Positions 1-8,540 of a stretch of 38,829 bases of DNA are shown piece after piece. This DNA is from CAZOKH01 sp964580315. Lineage in GTDB: Bacteria > Chloroflexota > Anaerolineae > Anaerolineales > Anaerolineaceae. The first letter of the stretch is position 1, and each line of letters begins with the position of its first letter. Both the position numbers and the translations under genes were made by a program. The notes under the pieces were generated by a model. That model had not been told where the DNA came from. It made no database searches and saw only the letters and a program-made list of their open reading frames with translations. The stretch is from positions 1 through 38,829 of the forward strand of contig CAZOKH010000029.1 of NCBI GenBank assembly GCA_964580315.1, given 5' to 3'.

Positions 1-992
1 ACCCCATTTGCAAGAAAATATAAAGTAGAACCACTAACGACAACGCCAATTCGATTTTCTTCATCTCCAGTATTGAGCGCATCCGAAGCAGCCCAGTCTG
101 TTACCGTTTGACGTTCTCCCGACTGGTCTTTTTTTTCAACCCGCCAATTTCCATTGCCATCAATTTCCAAAAGAACGCCGTCCGCGCCGTTTGTCCCTGA
201 TGCTCTCACGATAAAACCAGCCACACCCGCGCTTTGTTCATCTTCCGTGTTCTCAACAGATACATCCATCGCCAGATTTTTAAATTGCCTGTTGCTGATG
301 GAGGTCAGGAAAATATCTGACCTGTTCAATTCAAATTGATAATAAGCATCATCAAATCCAACTTCATAGGAATCAGATTTCGCGGGTTTAAACAAATCTT
401 CAAATCCGCTTCCGTCACCCGAATAAAACACAATCGGCGTTGGCGATAACGGCATGGGAGTCAAAGTCGCTTCGATTTTCTCCACATTGCTTTTAGACGA
501 CAGTAAATCGGTCGACTGACTCAGAAAGTAGAACCCTCCAGCCGCGGCAACAGCGAGAACACCCAACAAAGCAATGCCAGCACACCCCAGGATAAAAATC
601 CATTTTTTGGAATGCTTTGGTGAACCACTCGGTGGTTTTGCCGGGGAAGGTGCCGATGATTGAGCTGCTTTGAGTGATTTTTCATCAGCCTGTTTTGCCA
701 CCATTTTCCCAGGGTCTGACAACACCCATTCATGATCGCGTTCCTCATACCAGTTTTGGTCCGTCGCGTTGAATTTCCAGCGCACGCCGCTTTGGTCAAT
801 CCATTCCAATCCAATACATGCCGCCTGAAAAGACGTGTAATCCAGATTGCCGCTTTGAAACTGCTCGCGCAATTCAGCAAATTTCTGCTCAATTTTCAAA
901 AATTCGGGAGAAAAAAACATCCGATCAGCGCCGCAAATCTCACATTTCAAGGCTGCGGGTTTCAAATTTGCTCCGCAAGAGGAACAACGCAT
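1..992 (-). CDS. Zinc-ribbon, single-span membrane protein with extracytoplasmic domain (3' end outside window)
   Basis: The reading frame is open from the ATG at 992 to the window edge (about 330 codons) with no stop, so the C-terminus is missing. The start has a near-perfect ribosome binding site (AAGGAGG, complement of 997-1003). Residues C3, C6, C17 and C20 form a zinc ribbon. A Trp-rich segment (about 60-95) resembles the short modules that follow such ribbons in other bacterial proteins. A Pro/Ser-rich linker is followed by one membrane segment at about 131-157. After a second Pro-rich stretch comes a beta-rich extracytoplasmic region (about 195 onward) that reminds me of concanavalin-like/DUF1080 folds. 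The layout is cytoplasmic ribbon, membrane span and outside domain, which suggests a sensor or envelope protein. The precise function is unknown. Confidence is high for the gene and low for the outer fold. Confidence 0.85.
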   Translation of the reverse strand, partial: MRCSSCGANLKPAALKCEICGADRMFFSPEFLKIEQKFAELREQFQSGNLDYTSFQAACIGLEWIDQSGVRWKFNATDQNWYEERDHEWVLSDPGKMVAKQADEKSLKAAQSSAPSPAKPPSGSPKHSKKWIFILGCAGIALLGVLAVAAAGGFYFLSQSTDLLSSKSNVEKIEATLTPMPLSPTPIVFYSGDGSGFEDLFKPAKSDSYEVGFDDAYYQFELNRSDIFLTSISNRQFKNLAMDVSVENTEDEQSAGVAGFIVRASGTNGADGVLLEIDGNGNWRVEKKDQSGERQTVTDWAASDALNTGDEENRIGVVVSGSTLYFLANG

Positions 993-1228
993 TCAACCTC
1001 CTTCCACTACTGCCGATGTACTCGGTTGAAGCAGGTTCAAAAAACTGGTTAGGATGTTCGATTCACAGTAAGGAGAGTGTTGTGCGCAAATATGCAGATT
1101 GATGAATTGTCTTGTACACCGGATAAAAATGAATTTTTTGACAACCTATTATTTATTATAGTAATTTTTCAAATTTTTACTACACGCCGTGATCTATTGC
1201 CGTCAATCTCTCTATTCCATCTGTTTCC

Positions 1229-1257
1229 TTCCCATCAACCTTCAGGCATGGTAGAAT
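1229..1257 (+). promoter_or_regulatory. Probable sigma-70-type promoter of tRNA-Arg
   Basis: TTCCCA (1229-1234), a 17-base spacer and TAGAAT (1252-1257) lie 11 bases before the mature tRNA 5' end. This is the usual distance for a stable-RNA promoter. The -10 box matches consensus in five of six bases and the -35 box in four. It was found by eye only. Confidence 0.45.
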
Positions 1258-1268
1258 ATTTTTACTAG

Positions 1269-1340
1269 GTCCCTGTAGCTCAGTGGATAGAGCGCTGGCC
1301 TCCGGAGCCAGAAGCGGGAGTTCGAGCCTCCCCAGGGACG
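1269..1340 (+). tRNA. tRNA-Arg (anticodon CCG)
   Basis: A cloverleaf can be folded by hand. The acceptor stem is GTCCCTG (1269-1275) with CAGGGAC (1333-1339) and discriminator G1340. The D-arm is GCTC...GAGC. The anticodon stem CTGGC/GCCAG encloses a seven-base loop CTCCGGA, giving anticodon CCG for arginine codon CGG. The T-arm GGGAG/CTCCC has the loop TTCGAGC. The 3' CCA is not encoded (CCT follows), so it must be added after transcription. A T-rich run starts about 20 bases downstream. Confidence 0.95.
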
Positions 1341-1368
1341 CCTTGATTTGCTTCAAAATTTTTTATTG

Positions 1369-1418
1369 GTGCCCACCCAAAAGAATAACCATTGAACGGT
1401 GATGGGCATCTGGTTTTT
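1369..1418 (+). terminator. Hairpin plus T-run between tRNA-Arg and the sigma factor
   Basis: GTGCCCA (1369-1375) pairs with TGGGCAT (1403-1409, one G-T pair). Two inner C-G pairs extend it beyond a small internal loop, and TTTTT follows at 1414-1418. This is terminator-like for the tRNA transcript. It ends only nine bases before the sigma factor start, so it could also act as an attenuator or leader structure of that gene. Confidence 0.4.
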
Positions 1419-1426
1419 AATGCGAG

Positions 1427-2053
1427 ATGATGAACTATAGCAACGCAGAATGGATTGAATACTTATCCCCACCCGCGGATCCCCAGGCCATTTCCGAGCT
1501 AAATCGCCGCCTGGTTAGAGCATTGCAATTCTCGCTATCTGGCAAAGTACCCGAATCGCATCTTGAAGCATTGAATGAAGAAATCGCCCAGGAAGCAGTC
1601 ATCCGCATTCTAGACAATCTCAAAACTTTCCGCGGTGAAAGCCAGTTTTTAACCTGGGCAACCAAAATTGCTGTGCGCCTGGCGTTCAGTGAGCTTCGCC
1701 GCAACCGCTGGAAAGATATTTCAATCGAAGATGTGCTCCCTCCCGATTCAGACAATGACGATTTCACACCATCTTTTCTGGCCGATCCCGGCGCCACTCC
1801 TGAAAAGGCGGCCGAACAAAATGCGCTGATCGGCATTGTCCAGAGAATCATCGAAGATGAATTAACTAAGAAACAGAAAGATGCCATTCTTGCAGTCCTT
1901 TCGGGTGGCATGCCGCTGGAGGAAGTAGCCGAGCGTATGGGATCAAACCGCAACGCTTTGTATAAACTCATTCACGACGCCCGGATTCGCCTGCGGGATC
2001 GATTGGACAGAGAAGGTATTTCCATCAGAGAAATCCTGGGGGCTTTCTCTTGA
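1427..2053 (+). CDS. RNA polymerase sigma factor, sigma-70 family (ECF-like)
   Basis: This 208-residue protein has the two-domain layout of small sigma factors. Region 2 (about 25-95) contains the FRGESQFLTWATKIAVR block used for core binding and -10 recognition. Region 4 (about 148-196) is a helix-turn-helix with the EEVAERMGSNRNALYKLIH block for -35 recognition. There is no region 1.1 or 3. The acidic linker (about 100-130) is typical of ECF factors. Two adjacent ATG codons (1427 and 1430) follow a weak GCGAG, so the exact start is uncertain. The gene after it, at 2103, encodes a small Cys/His protein likely to be its anti-sigma partner, and the two are probably co-transcribed. The regulon cannot be deduced here. 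Confidence 0.9.
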   Translation: MMNYSNAEWIEYLSPPADPQAISELNRRLVRALQFSLSGKVPESHLEALNEEIAQEAVIRILDNLKTFRGESQFLTWATKIAVRLAFSELRRNRWKDISIEDVLPPDSDNDDFTPSFLADPGATPEKAAEQNALIGIVQRIIEDELTKKQKDAILAVLSGGMPLEEVAERMGSNRNALYKLIHDARIRLRDRLDREGISIREILGAFS

Positions 2054-2102
2054 AATATAAGAATTTTGTAAGATTTCATCATAGTCATTCATCAGAGAAA
2101 TT

Positions 2103-2342
2103 ATGAAGAAACTGGATAAAAAAGGACTCCAACGATTACTACAAATAATTGAAATCACAAAAGATGAGGAACTCGATTGTGATGAATGTTATGAGCACTT
2201 GGATAAATTTGCCGAATTGATTAGGGCGGGAGAACCGGCAGCCGAGATTTATCCCAAGGTTCAACAGCACCTTGAAGTTTGCCCATTTTGCAAAGAAGAA
2301 TTTGACACCCTATTACAAGCCCTGAAAAAAATCGACTCGTAA
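2103..2342 (+). CDS. Small putative zinc-binding anti-sigma factor
   Basis: This 79-residue soluble protein has CDECYEHL near residues 26-33 and HLEVCPFCKEEF near residues 57-68. The H-x3-C-x2-C arrangement is typical of zinc-binding anti-sigma (ZAS / zf-HC2) domains. It starts 49 bases after the sigma factor stop on the same strand. It lacks the membrane segment that many ZAS proteins carry, so it would act in the cytoplasm, perhaps sensing redox or metal state through the Cys pair. The function is inferred from the motif and the neighbour. The start has only a weak GAGA upstream. Confidence 0.7.
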   Translation: MKKLDKKGLQRLLQIIEITKDEELDCDECYEHLDKFAELIRAGEPAAEIYPKVQQHLEVCPFCKEEFDTLLQALKKIDS

Positions 2343-2433
2343 ATTCTTGTCTCCCATTACAGCAGCATTTGCAATCCTTTGATATACTGAGGCTCACTCA
2401 TTGATCCATTTTAAGCCAGCCTGCAAGTGAAAC

Positions 2434-4038
2434 ATGACTCAACAAAATAACGATACAAAAACAAAGAATGAAGTTGGCTTTATAGCCGGCTCAACCATGA
2501 TCATCAGCCTGGGCTGGGCGGCTTCCATTGTCATCGGACTGTTCCGCCAGCGCATTATTGCCGCCAGTTTTGGCACCGGCGCTGAATTGGATGCCTTCAC
2601 CGCCGCCAATGTGATACCCGAGTTGATTTTTACAATGCTTTCCGGCGGGGCGCTCAGTTTCGCCTTCATCCCGGTTTACACCCGCCTGATGGGTGAAAGC
2701 GATGCCCGGGCAGCCAACAGGCTGTTTAGTAAAACCGTCAATATCATCTTCGCATTAACTGCTGCATTATCGCTGCTGGTCGCCTGGTTCGCGCCAATGC
2801 TGGTCACATCCGCGTGGGGCGTCGGTGCCAGTTATCCAGTGCATGTGCAAAACCTGATCATCGCATTGATGCGGTTACTGCTGCTCTCTACCATTCTTTT
2901 CTCCGTATCGAGCATCCTCACGGCTGTGCTCTACGCACACCAGCGGTTTGTGGTACCCGCCCTGCTTCCATCCATGTACAGCCTGGGAATCATTGCCGGG
3001 GCGCTGATTTTGACCCCGCGCTGGGGAATTTTTGGCATTGCCTGGGGTGCTGTTTTCGGCGCACTGCTGCATCTCTTAATCCAGGTTCCAGCGGTCATCA
3101 GGTGCGGAACACGCTGGCTGCCATCCTTCGACCTCGATCACGACGTGCGCCGTGTCGCAATACTCATGGCGCCGCGCATCATCGACTTGATGATGGCGCG
3201 CGCCAGTATCAACTGGCTGAATGCCACCCTCAGTTCAAGGTTGGGAGAAGGCCGCCTGTCCGCACTCGATTTTGCTTACCGATTGATGAACATGCCCTGG
3301 ACGCTGATCGGCACCGCTATTGGCATAGCCATTTTTCCCACCATGGCCGCACTGGCAGCCCGTAAGGACGTACAGGCCCAGCGCAACGCCCTCAGTGGGT
3401 CTCTACGCGCCATCCTCACCCTGGCCATTCCCGCCGGTGTTGGCATGTTCTTTCTAGGACAACCGCTAATTCGCCTGTTATTCGAAGGTGGTGAATTTAC
3501 CAGTGAAAGCACCGCCATGGTGTACTACGCCCTGCAATTCTACACACTGGCGCTCATCAGCCAGTCAATGCTTGAAGTGGTGGTGCGCGCCTTTGCCGCC
3601 CAGCAGGATACCTATACCCCCCTGTTTGTCTCCCTGTTCACCACACCGTTGAATATTGGCCTGGCCATCTGGCTGACCCGTCCCTTTGAAGTCGGTGGCT
3701 TATCACACGGCGGTCCCGCCCTGGCCAATGGGCTGGCAGTGCTGGTCGAGGCAAGCATCGGACTGACCATCCTGGCTATTCGATGGAAAGGGGTCGATTT
3801 GCGCCATATTCTCATAGACACAGCAAAGTCAATGGTCGCTGCCGGTTTAATGGCGGGTTGCATTTTGTTGGTCAGAAATTTTCTATCCCTGGGTGATATC
3901 CTGACCATCCTGATTGGCGGCGGGCTGGGTGGAATCATCTACTTTACCACAGCGTATTTCCTCGGTATCCACCAAATCCTCGATATACCCCTGGCAGTCA
4001 TCAAACGAGTTCTGCCCATTCGAACATCACAAGCATAA
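2434..4038 (+). CDS. murJ: Lipid II flippase MurJ (MviN family)
   Basis: This 534-residue polytopic membrane protein has about 14 predicted hydrophobic segments, the normal size and topology of MurJ in the MOP exporter superfamily. The N-terminus has the family pattern RQRIIAASFGTGAELDAF followed by IPELIFTMLSGGALSFAFIP, which I recognise as MurJ/MviN-specific. MurJ moves the peptidoglycan precursor lipid II across the inner membrane, which implies the organism makes a murein wall. The start at 2434 has a weak AAGTGA. The XdhC-family gene begins 28 bases after its stop and may be co-transcribed, although no functional link is known. Confidence 0.95.
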   Translation: MTQQNNDTKTKNEVGFIAGSTMIISLGWAASIVIGLFRQRIIAASFGTGAELDAFTAANVIPELIFTMLSGGALSFAFIPVYTRLMGESDARAANRLFSKTVNIIFALTAALSLLVAWFAPMLVTSAWGVGASYPVHVQNLIIALMRLLLLSTILFSVSSILTAVLYAHQRFVVPALLPSMYSLGIIAGALILTPRWGIFGIAWGAVFGALLHLLIQVPAVIRCGTRWLPSFDLDHDVRRVAILMAPRIIDLMMARASINWLNATLSSRLGEGRLSALDFAYRLMNMPWTLIGTAIGIAIFPTMAALAARKDVQAQRNALSGSLRAILTLAIPAGVGMFFLGQPLIRLLFEGGEFTSESTAMVYYALQFYTLALISQSMLEVVVRAFAAQQDTYTPLFVSLFTTPLNIGLAIWLTRPFEVGGLSHGGPALANGLAVLVEASIGLTILAIRWKGVDLRHILIDTAKSMVAAGLMAGCILLVRNFLSLGDILTILIGGGLGGIIYFTTAYFLGIHQILDIPLAVIKRVLPIRTSQA

Positions 4039-4066
4039 ACATCAAGACAGCAAGATAGGTGAAACC

Positions 4067-5101
4067 ATGCGCGAATTACTCCCAACTATTGAAAAATGGA
4101 TTAGTGAAGGCAAAAAGGTTGCCCTGGCAACCGTTGTGGAAGTTTACGGCTCAGCTCCGCAGCCAATGGGATCAAAAATGGTCATATCCTCAACCGGTGA
4201 AATGGCTGGTTCGGTAAGCGCGGGCTGCGTGGAAGGCGCAGTAGTTGAAGAAGCCCTTACCTGCTTACAGGAAAATAAACCCAAGCTACTGCACTTCGGC
4301 GTGGCCAATGAAACCGCCTGGGAGGTTGGGCTGGCATGCGGCGGCACCCTTGAGATATTTGTGGAACCGTTTACCTTTGACGCGCATTTCTCCGCTCTGC
4401 GTGATGCTGTTTTAGAACAACGCATGGTTGCCGCCGTCACCGTTCTGACCGGCGAAACTTCCGGTCAGAAAATGCTCCTAACGCCACAGGGAGAAGTATC
4501 GGGCTCTTTGGGAGCTGCAGACCTGGACAACCCGGCACTGGAAAAAACAAAAGAACTGTGGCAAACACACGCATCCGAACGCAATGCCATCACATGCAAT
4601 GGCGTTGATGTCCAGGTTTTCTTTGACGTATTCCCGCCCCTGCCGCGCCTGATCATCATCGGCGCAGTTCATATTGCCATGCCATTGGTTGACATAGCCA
4701 AAACATTGGGCTTTCACACCATTGTCATTGACGCGCGCGGCGCATTTGCCACACCAGAGCGTTTCCCGAACGCTGATCAGTTAATCAAGCTATGGCCGCA
4801 CGAAGCCCTGCAAGACTTAAAATTGGACGAATCGTCCTACCTGGTGACACTGACCCACGATGAAAAATTCGATAATCCTGCCCTAAAAATCGCGCTCAAC
4901 AGCCCGGCGCGCTATATCGGCGCACTGGGTTCAAAAAAGACCCACGCCAGGCGCTGTGAAGCTCTCTTGCAAGAGGGTGTCACCCAGGCGCAATTAGACC
5001 GCATTCACGCCCCCATTGGCTTGAAGATCGGTTCGCGCGGGCCGCGAGAAATTGCCCTGTCCATTATGGCAGAAATGATCGCCGTTTCACACGGATTATA
5101 G
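4067..5101 (+). CDS. XdhC/CoxI-family molybdenum-enzyme maturation protein
   Basis: Residues of about 10-75 match the XdhC_CoxI domain (VEVYGSAPQPMGSKMVI, then GSVSAGCVEGAVVEEA). The C-terminal half (about 195-340) is the Rossmann-like XdhC_C domain, with LIIIGAVHIAMPL, VIDARGAFATPERFP and the family ending YIGALGSKKTHARR, then GLKIGSRGPREIALSIMAEM. Family members bind, sulfurate and insert molybdenum cofactor into xanthine-dehydrogenase-type enzymes. I chose the ATG at 4067 because AGGTGA precedes it. An upstream in-frame codon would overlap murJ. No xanthine dehydrogenase is in the window. The tungsten AOR 1.5 kb downstream is the only pterin enzyme nearby, so a role in its maturation is possible but unproven. 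Confidence 0.88.
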   Translation: MRELLPTIEKWISEGKKVALATVVEVYGSAPQPMGSKMVISSTGEMAGSVSAGCVEGAVVEEALTCLQENKPKLLHFGVANETAWEVGLACGGTLEIFVEPFTFDAHFSALRDAVLEQRMVAAVTVLTGETSGQKMLLTPQGEVSGSLGAADLDNPALEKTKELWQTHASERNAITCNGVDVQVFFDVFPPLPRLIIIGAVHIAMPLVDIAKTLGFHTIVIDARGAFATPERFPNADQLIKLWPHEALQDLKLDESSYLVTLTHDEKFDNPALKIALNSPARYIGALGSKKTHARRCEALLQEGVTQAQLDRIHAPIGLKIGSRGPREIALSIMAEMIAVSHGL

Positions 5102-5113
5102 AACCGCTGCTTT

Positions 5114-6019
5114 TTAAAGAAAAAACAGGGCAGTCCCAATCACGGCAATCACCGTTCCGACAATTGCCATCCAGCCGAATCTTTCTTTAAAAAGAACCCA
5201 ACTGATCGGCAGCAGCACAACTGGCGCCAGCCCCATTAAAGTGGAAGCAATTCCCATGGGAGCGTTTTGAATGGCAATTAACGACAGCCACACCCCCAGG
5301 AATGGACCAGAAAACGCACCACCGGCGACAATCCACAGGGCAGCGGCATTTTTTCTGATCGTTTGCGCGGTTTGAACCATTTTGCCCCCCAAAATCACCG
5401 GCAGCCAGATGACCACTGCGGCTGAAAGCAAGCGGATTACATTGCCAGACAGTGCAGGAAAATCTCCCTGTAAACCAATTTTCGAAAAAAGCAATCCAAC
5501 CGACTGCCCCAGTGCGGCAAGCAATCCCAGCAGCATACCCAGGCTAAATTCGCGACCTGTTGTATGTTTTGACCCTTCAGTGTGGTTTTGTCGATCTAAA
5601 ACCACGCAACTGACCCCGCCAATCACCACCAGGATCGCCATCACCTCTTGCGTAGAGAGTGTCTCATGAAAAAACAGCCACGCCATCAAGGTGCTGAAGA
5701 TAGGCGACATGGAAAACACCAGCATCGATAACCGGGGGCCAATATAAATAAAGGACTGAAAAAGCAGTCCATCAGAAACCACATAGCCCAAAACACCCGA
5801 TAATGCCAGCCACACCCAGCGGTTTAAGCCGGCGTTCACTGGAACAAGTGATTGAAACAGAACGAAATGCGTTACAATCGCCAGAATAACGGCGAAAATC
5901 AACCGCATTTGATTGGATATAACTGAGCCAATCTTCCTGCCTGAAATGGTAAACAGGACAGAGGTGCAAGACCAGGCAACCGATGTTGCCAGCGCCGCAA
6001 TATGACCAATATAGTGCAT
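5114..6019 (-). CDS. DMT-superfamily transporter (EamA, two repeats)
   Basis: This is a hydrophobic protein of about 301 residues with ten likely membrane helices in two EamA repeats, as in drug/metabolite transporters. The first repeat shows SVAWSCTSVLFTISGR. The second ends with the typical LMGLAPVVLLPISWVLFKERFGWMA pattern (read in short pieces). I take the ATG at 6019 because GAGG lies nine bases upstream. An upstream codon at 6097 would add 26 non-family residues. The gene converges on the XdhC gene, with only 12 bases between their stops, and diverges from the MoaD/AOR operon. The substrate is unknown; such proteins export amino acids, nucleosides or other metabolites. Confidence 0.88.
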   Translation of the reverse strand: MHYIGHIAALATSVAWSCTSVLFTISGRKIGSVISNQMRLIFAVILAIVTHFVLFQSLVPVNAGLNRWVWLALSGVLGYVVSDGLLFQSFIYIGPRLSMLVFSMSPIFSTLMAWLFFHETLSTQEVMAILVVIGGVSCVVLDRQNHTEGSKHTTGREFSLGMLLGLLAALGQSVGLLFSKIGLQGDFPALSGNVIRLLSAAVVIWLPVILGGKMVQTAQTIRKNAAALWIVAGGAFSGPFLGVWLSLIAIQNAPMGIASTLMGLAPVVLLPISWVLFKERFGWMAIVGTVIAVIGTALFFL

Positions 6020-6142
6020 GGTTAAAAACCTCAATGAAGTATGATGGAATTGACAGATGATAACACCGAAATGGCCGTCAAAGGATTGCGAAATCATAAC
6101 GAAATAAGATGAAGAATGTCAGGTGAAAATAGAGTTAAAAGC

Positions 6143-6171
6143 ACTTTTTCTAATCTGGTTTATGGTATATT
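6143..6171 (+). promoter_or_regulatory. Possible promoter upstream of the MoaD-AOR-Hdr operon
   Basis: TATATT at 6166-6171 is a good -10 box, but the hexamer 17 bases before it (ACTTTT) is a poor -35. It is the best candidate I see in the 241-base divergent gap, which is AT-rich. I could not recognise a Moco/Tuco riboswitch there. Confidence 0.3.
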
Positions 6172-6260
6172 ATCAAACTAGGCAGACAGATGCTTCATTC
6201 CAGCTTTCATTGAAAAATAAAGATAACAAGAAAAGGTTATTTCTACAGGTATTATAAGGA

Positions 6261-6545
6261 ATGGAAATATCGGTCGAATTTACCAGCATTGGAAGAATTT
6301 TAACCGGCCTCAACCACTTGAATTTACAAGTTGAGCCACAAACCACATTCTTACAAATATTGGGGAAATTGGCAAAGCAATATCCTCAATTAGTCGGTCA
6401 GTTGATCGATCCGCAAACACAACGTTTTTACGCTTCCAATTTATTCAGCATTAATGGTCAACGCATGCTCCGGGATGACGAAATGGATTCTTGTCCCAAT
6501 GATGGTGACCGTTTGATTATCCTGTCATTGTTGGCTGGCGGATAG
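6261..6545 (+). CDS. MoaD/ThiS-family ubiquitin-like sulfur carrier
   Basis: This 94-residue protein has a beta-grasp sequence pattern and ends in the diagnostic C-terminal LLAGG. The terminal Gly-Gly is adenylated and thiocarboxylated to deliver sulfur during molybdopterin synthesis. Residues 70-94 (DDEMDSCPNDGDRLIILSL) match the MoaD/ThiS end region. It is the first gene of the redox operon and lies 75 bases before the AOR gene. MoaD-like genes beside AOR genes are commonly seen and fit a dedicated sulfur carrier for the tungsten pterin cofactor. AAGGA sits immediately before the start. ThiS is excluded only by context. Confidence 0.85.
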   Translation: MEISVEFTSIGRILTGLNHLNLQVEPQTTFLQILGKLAKQYPQLVGQLIDPQTQRFYASNLFSINGQRMLRDDEMDSCPNDGDRLIILSLLAGG

Positions 6546-6620
6546 CAATTTTCTTTTTACAATTGGATATCTTCAAATTTTCATGTTTGTTTATCAAACA
6601 CTACAAAGGAGACAGCAAGT

Positions 6621-8507
6621 ATGTATGGTTATAGCGGCAAGATCCTGCACATCGATCTCGGCAACCGAAAAACCTGGATCGAAGAAAAACCCGAGTCATG
6701 GTACAAGATTTATATCGGCGGTGTCTCCATGGCATCACGTTTATGCTGGGAAAACATTGAAGTCGGTTGTGATGCATTGGCGCCGGGCAATCCAATTTGC
6801 ATCGCCAACGGCATTTTTACCGGGACGCCTGTGCCCGTTGGTGGGAAATATGGGCTTGCTTCAAAATCTCCCCTCACGGGTATGATTGGCGATAGTCTTT
6901 CCGGAAGCTGGTTTGCCATTGCCCTCAAACGCGCCCGCTGGGATGGGGTGGTGATTCACGGAGCCAGTGAAAAATGGGTAAATGTCTTTATCGATGATGA
7001 CCGCGTCGAATTTCGAGATGCCACAAAACTTCTCGGCCTGGGCACCTATGAAACTGAAGAAGCCATTCGCGAACAGTTGGGCGACGATCAGGTGCGGTCA
7101 GCTACCATTGGTCATGCTGGTGAACACCTGGTGCGTTTTGCCAATGTGACGAATGACGGCCGCCAGGCCGGCCGCACCGGACATGGTGCAGTGTGGGGAT
7201 CCAAGAAGCTCAAAGCGTTATCGGTGCGCGGCACCTACGGTGTTTCAGTTGCCGACCCCCAAACGCTTCTAAAACTCTCCTTTGATATCTCGCAGAGCGC
7301 CCAGGGACCTTATACTTCCAAGTACCGCATTCTGGGCACAGCCACCAACATGCTAAACATGAATAAAATCGGGCTCTTACCCACCCGCAATTATCAAGAA
7401 GGCACTTTTGAATATGCTGAAGAAGTCAGCGGCGAACGTTTAAGTGAACGTTATAAAGCCAAAATGCTGGCCTGCGCCCAGTGCCCCATTGCCTGTGAAC
7501 CCTACTCGGTTGTGAAAGATGGGCCTTTCGCCGGCGCCATGACGGGTATTGATTATGAATGTTTGCAGGCCGCCAGTTCAGACCTGGGTATCGGCGATTT
7601 GCGCGCCGCCATTAAAATCATCGATGTTTGCGACGAAACCGGTATGGACGCCATGAGCGGCCCGGTCACCATTGCTTTTGCCATGGAAAGCTATGAGCGC
7701 GGCATACTCAAAAAAGAAGACTTCAAGTGCGAGAAATATCCCGAAGGCTTTGAATGTAATTTCGGAAATGCTGAAGCAGCCGTTACGTTGGCTGAAATGA
7801 TATCCAAACGTGAGGGTATTGGCGATTTACTGGCAGAAGGAACCAAACGCGCCAGCGCACGCCTGGACGCCGAACGCGGATCAGAAACCTACAAATGGGC
7901 AATGAACACCAAGGGACTGGAATGTCCTGGTTATGACGCCCGCGGCCTGAAAACTTTTTCAGTTGGACTGGCTGCCGGTGTGCGCGGCGGCTGCCACAAC
8001 CGTTCAGCAGCCTATGACCCGGATATCCAGGGTGAGGTAGACCGCTTCACGGTGGATGAAACTCGCGGAAAGCTCGCCAGCGATAGCGAAGAATACGCGG
8101 CTGTTTATGATACCCTGCCATTGTGCAAATTCATTCGCCGCTGTTTCACCGGCAAAGCTGACCGGTCGGGCGCCTGGCCCACCATTGCCAAACTCATCAA
8201 TGCCACCACAGGCTGGGACTTCGGCTATGATGATGTAGACCTGATCGGCACTCGCGCCCACACCATAAAAAAGGCTTTCAATATTCGCGAAGGCTGGAAA
8301 CGGGAAGATGATGACCTTCCCTGGCGCTGGAAGCACGAACCAATGACCAAGGGGCCATCTGCGGGACATATTGTGACCGAAGATGAACTTGAGTATCTGA
8401 AAAAGATTTATTATGAAGCAAAGGGCTGGACAAAAGAAGGTTTGATACCCAAAGAAAAATTAATTTCACTGGGTATGGAAGATGTAGCCGAACAAATCGG
8501 CGTCTAA
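6621..8507 (+). CDS. Tungsten-dependent aldehyde:ferredoxin oxidoreductase (AOR) family catalytic subunit
   Basis: This 628-residue protein is the expected AOR length. The N-terminal domain has YIGGVSMASRL and the pterin-binding GKYGLASKSPLTG block. The [4Fe-4S] cluster ligands are C285, C288 and C292 (CAQCPIAC) plus C502 (DTLPLC). The two pterin motifs are D338-E-T-G-M-D343 and D497-T-L-P-L-C502. E313 in DYECL falls at the position of the conserved active-site Glu in Pyrococcus AOR. The family oxidises aldehydes to acids, reduces acids, or, as BamB, reduces benzoyl-CoA. The substrate is not readable here. The start has AAGGAG eight bases upstream. The next gene is its likely electron-transfer ferredoxin. 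Family confidence is very high; the reaction is unknown. Confidence 0.95.
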   Translation: MYGYSGKILHIDLGNRKTWIEEKPESWYKIYIGGVSMASRLCWENIEVGCDALAPGNPICIANGIFTGTPVPVGGKYGLASKSPLTGMIGDSLSGSWFAIALKRARWDGVVIHGASEKWVNVFIDDDRVEFRDATKLLGLGTYETEEAIREQLGDDQVRSATIGHAGEHLVRFANVTNDGRQAGRTGHGAVWGSKKLKALSVRGTYGVSVADPQTLLKLSFDISQSAQGPYTSKYRILGTATNMLNMNKIGLLPTRNYQEGTFEYAEEVSGERLSERYKAKMLACAQCPIACEPYSVVKDGPFAGAMTGIDYECLQAASSDLGIGDLRAAIKIIDVCDETGMDAMSGPVTIAFAMESYERGILKKEDFKCEKYPEGFECNFGNAEAAVTLAEMISKREGIGDLLAEGTKRASARLDAERGSETYKWAMNTKGLECPGYDARGLKTFSVGLAAGVRGGCHNRSAAYDPDIQGEVDRFTVDETRGKLASDSEEYAAVYDTLPLCKFIRRCFTGKADRSGAWPTIAKLINATTGWDFGYDDVDLIGTRAHTIKKAFNIREGWKREDDDLPWRWKHEPMTKGPSAGHIVTEDELEYLKKIYYEAKGWTKEGLIPKEKLISLGMEDVAEQIGV

Positions 8508-8540
8508 CACATTTGAAAAGGTCAACAAGGAGAACAATTC

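Noticed and set aside
1435..1971. A 178-codon minus-strand frame over the sigma factor
   Set aside because: It is antisense to a well-supported sigma gene, has Ser/Arg-rich composition typical of a shadow frame and no ribosome site.
2814..3365. A 183-codon plus-strand frame inside murJ
   Set aside because: It lies in another frame of MurJ, with His/Arg/Pro/Cys-rich content and no family pattern.
6020..6260. A molybdenum- or tungsten-cofactor riboswitch before the MoaD/AOR operon
   Set aside because: I could not find the expected multi-stem architecture by eye in this short AT-rich gap; only a weak promoter stands out.
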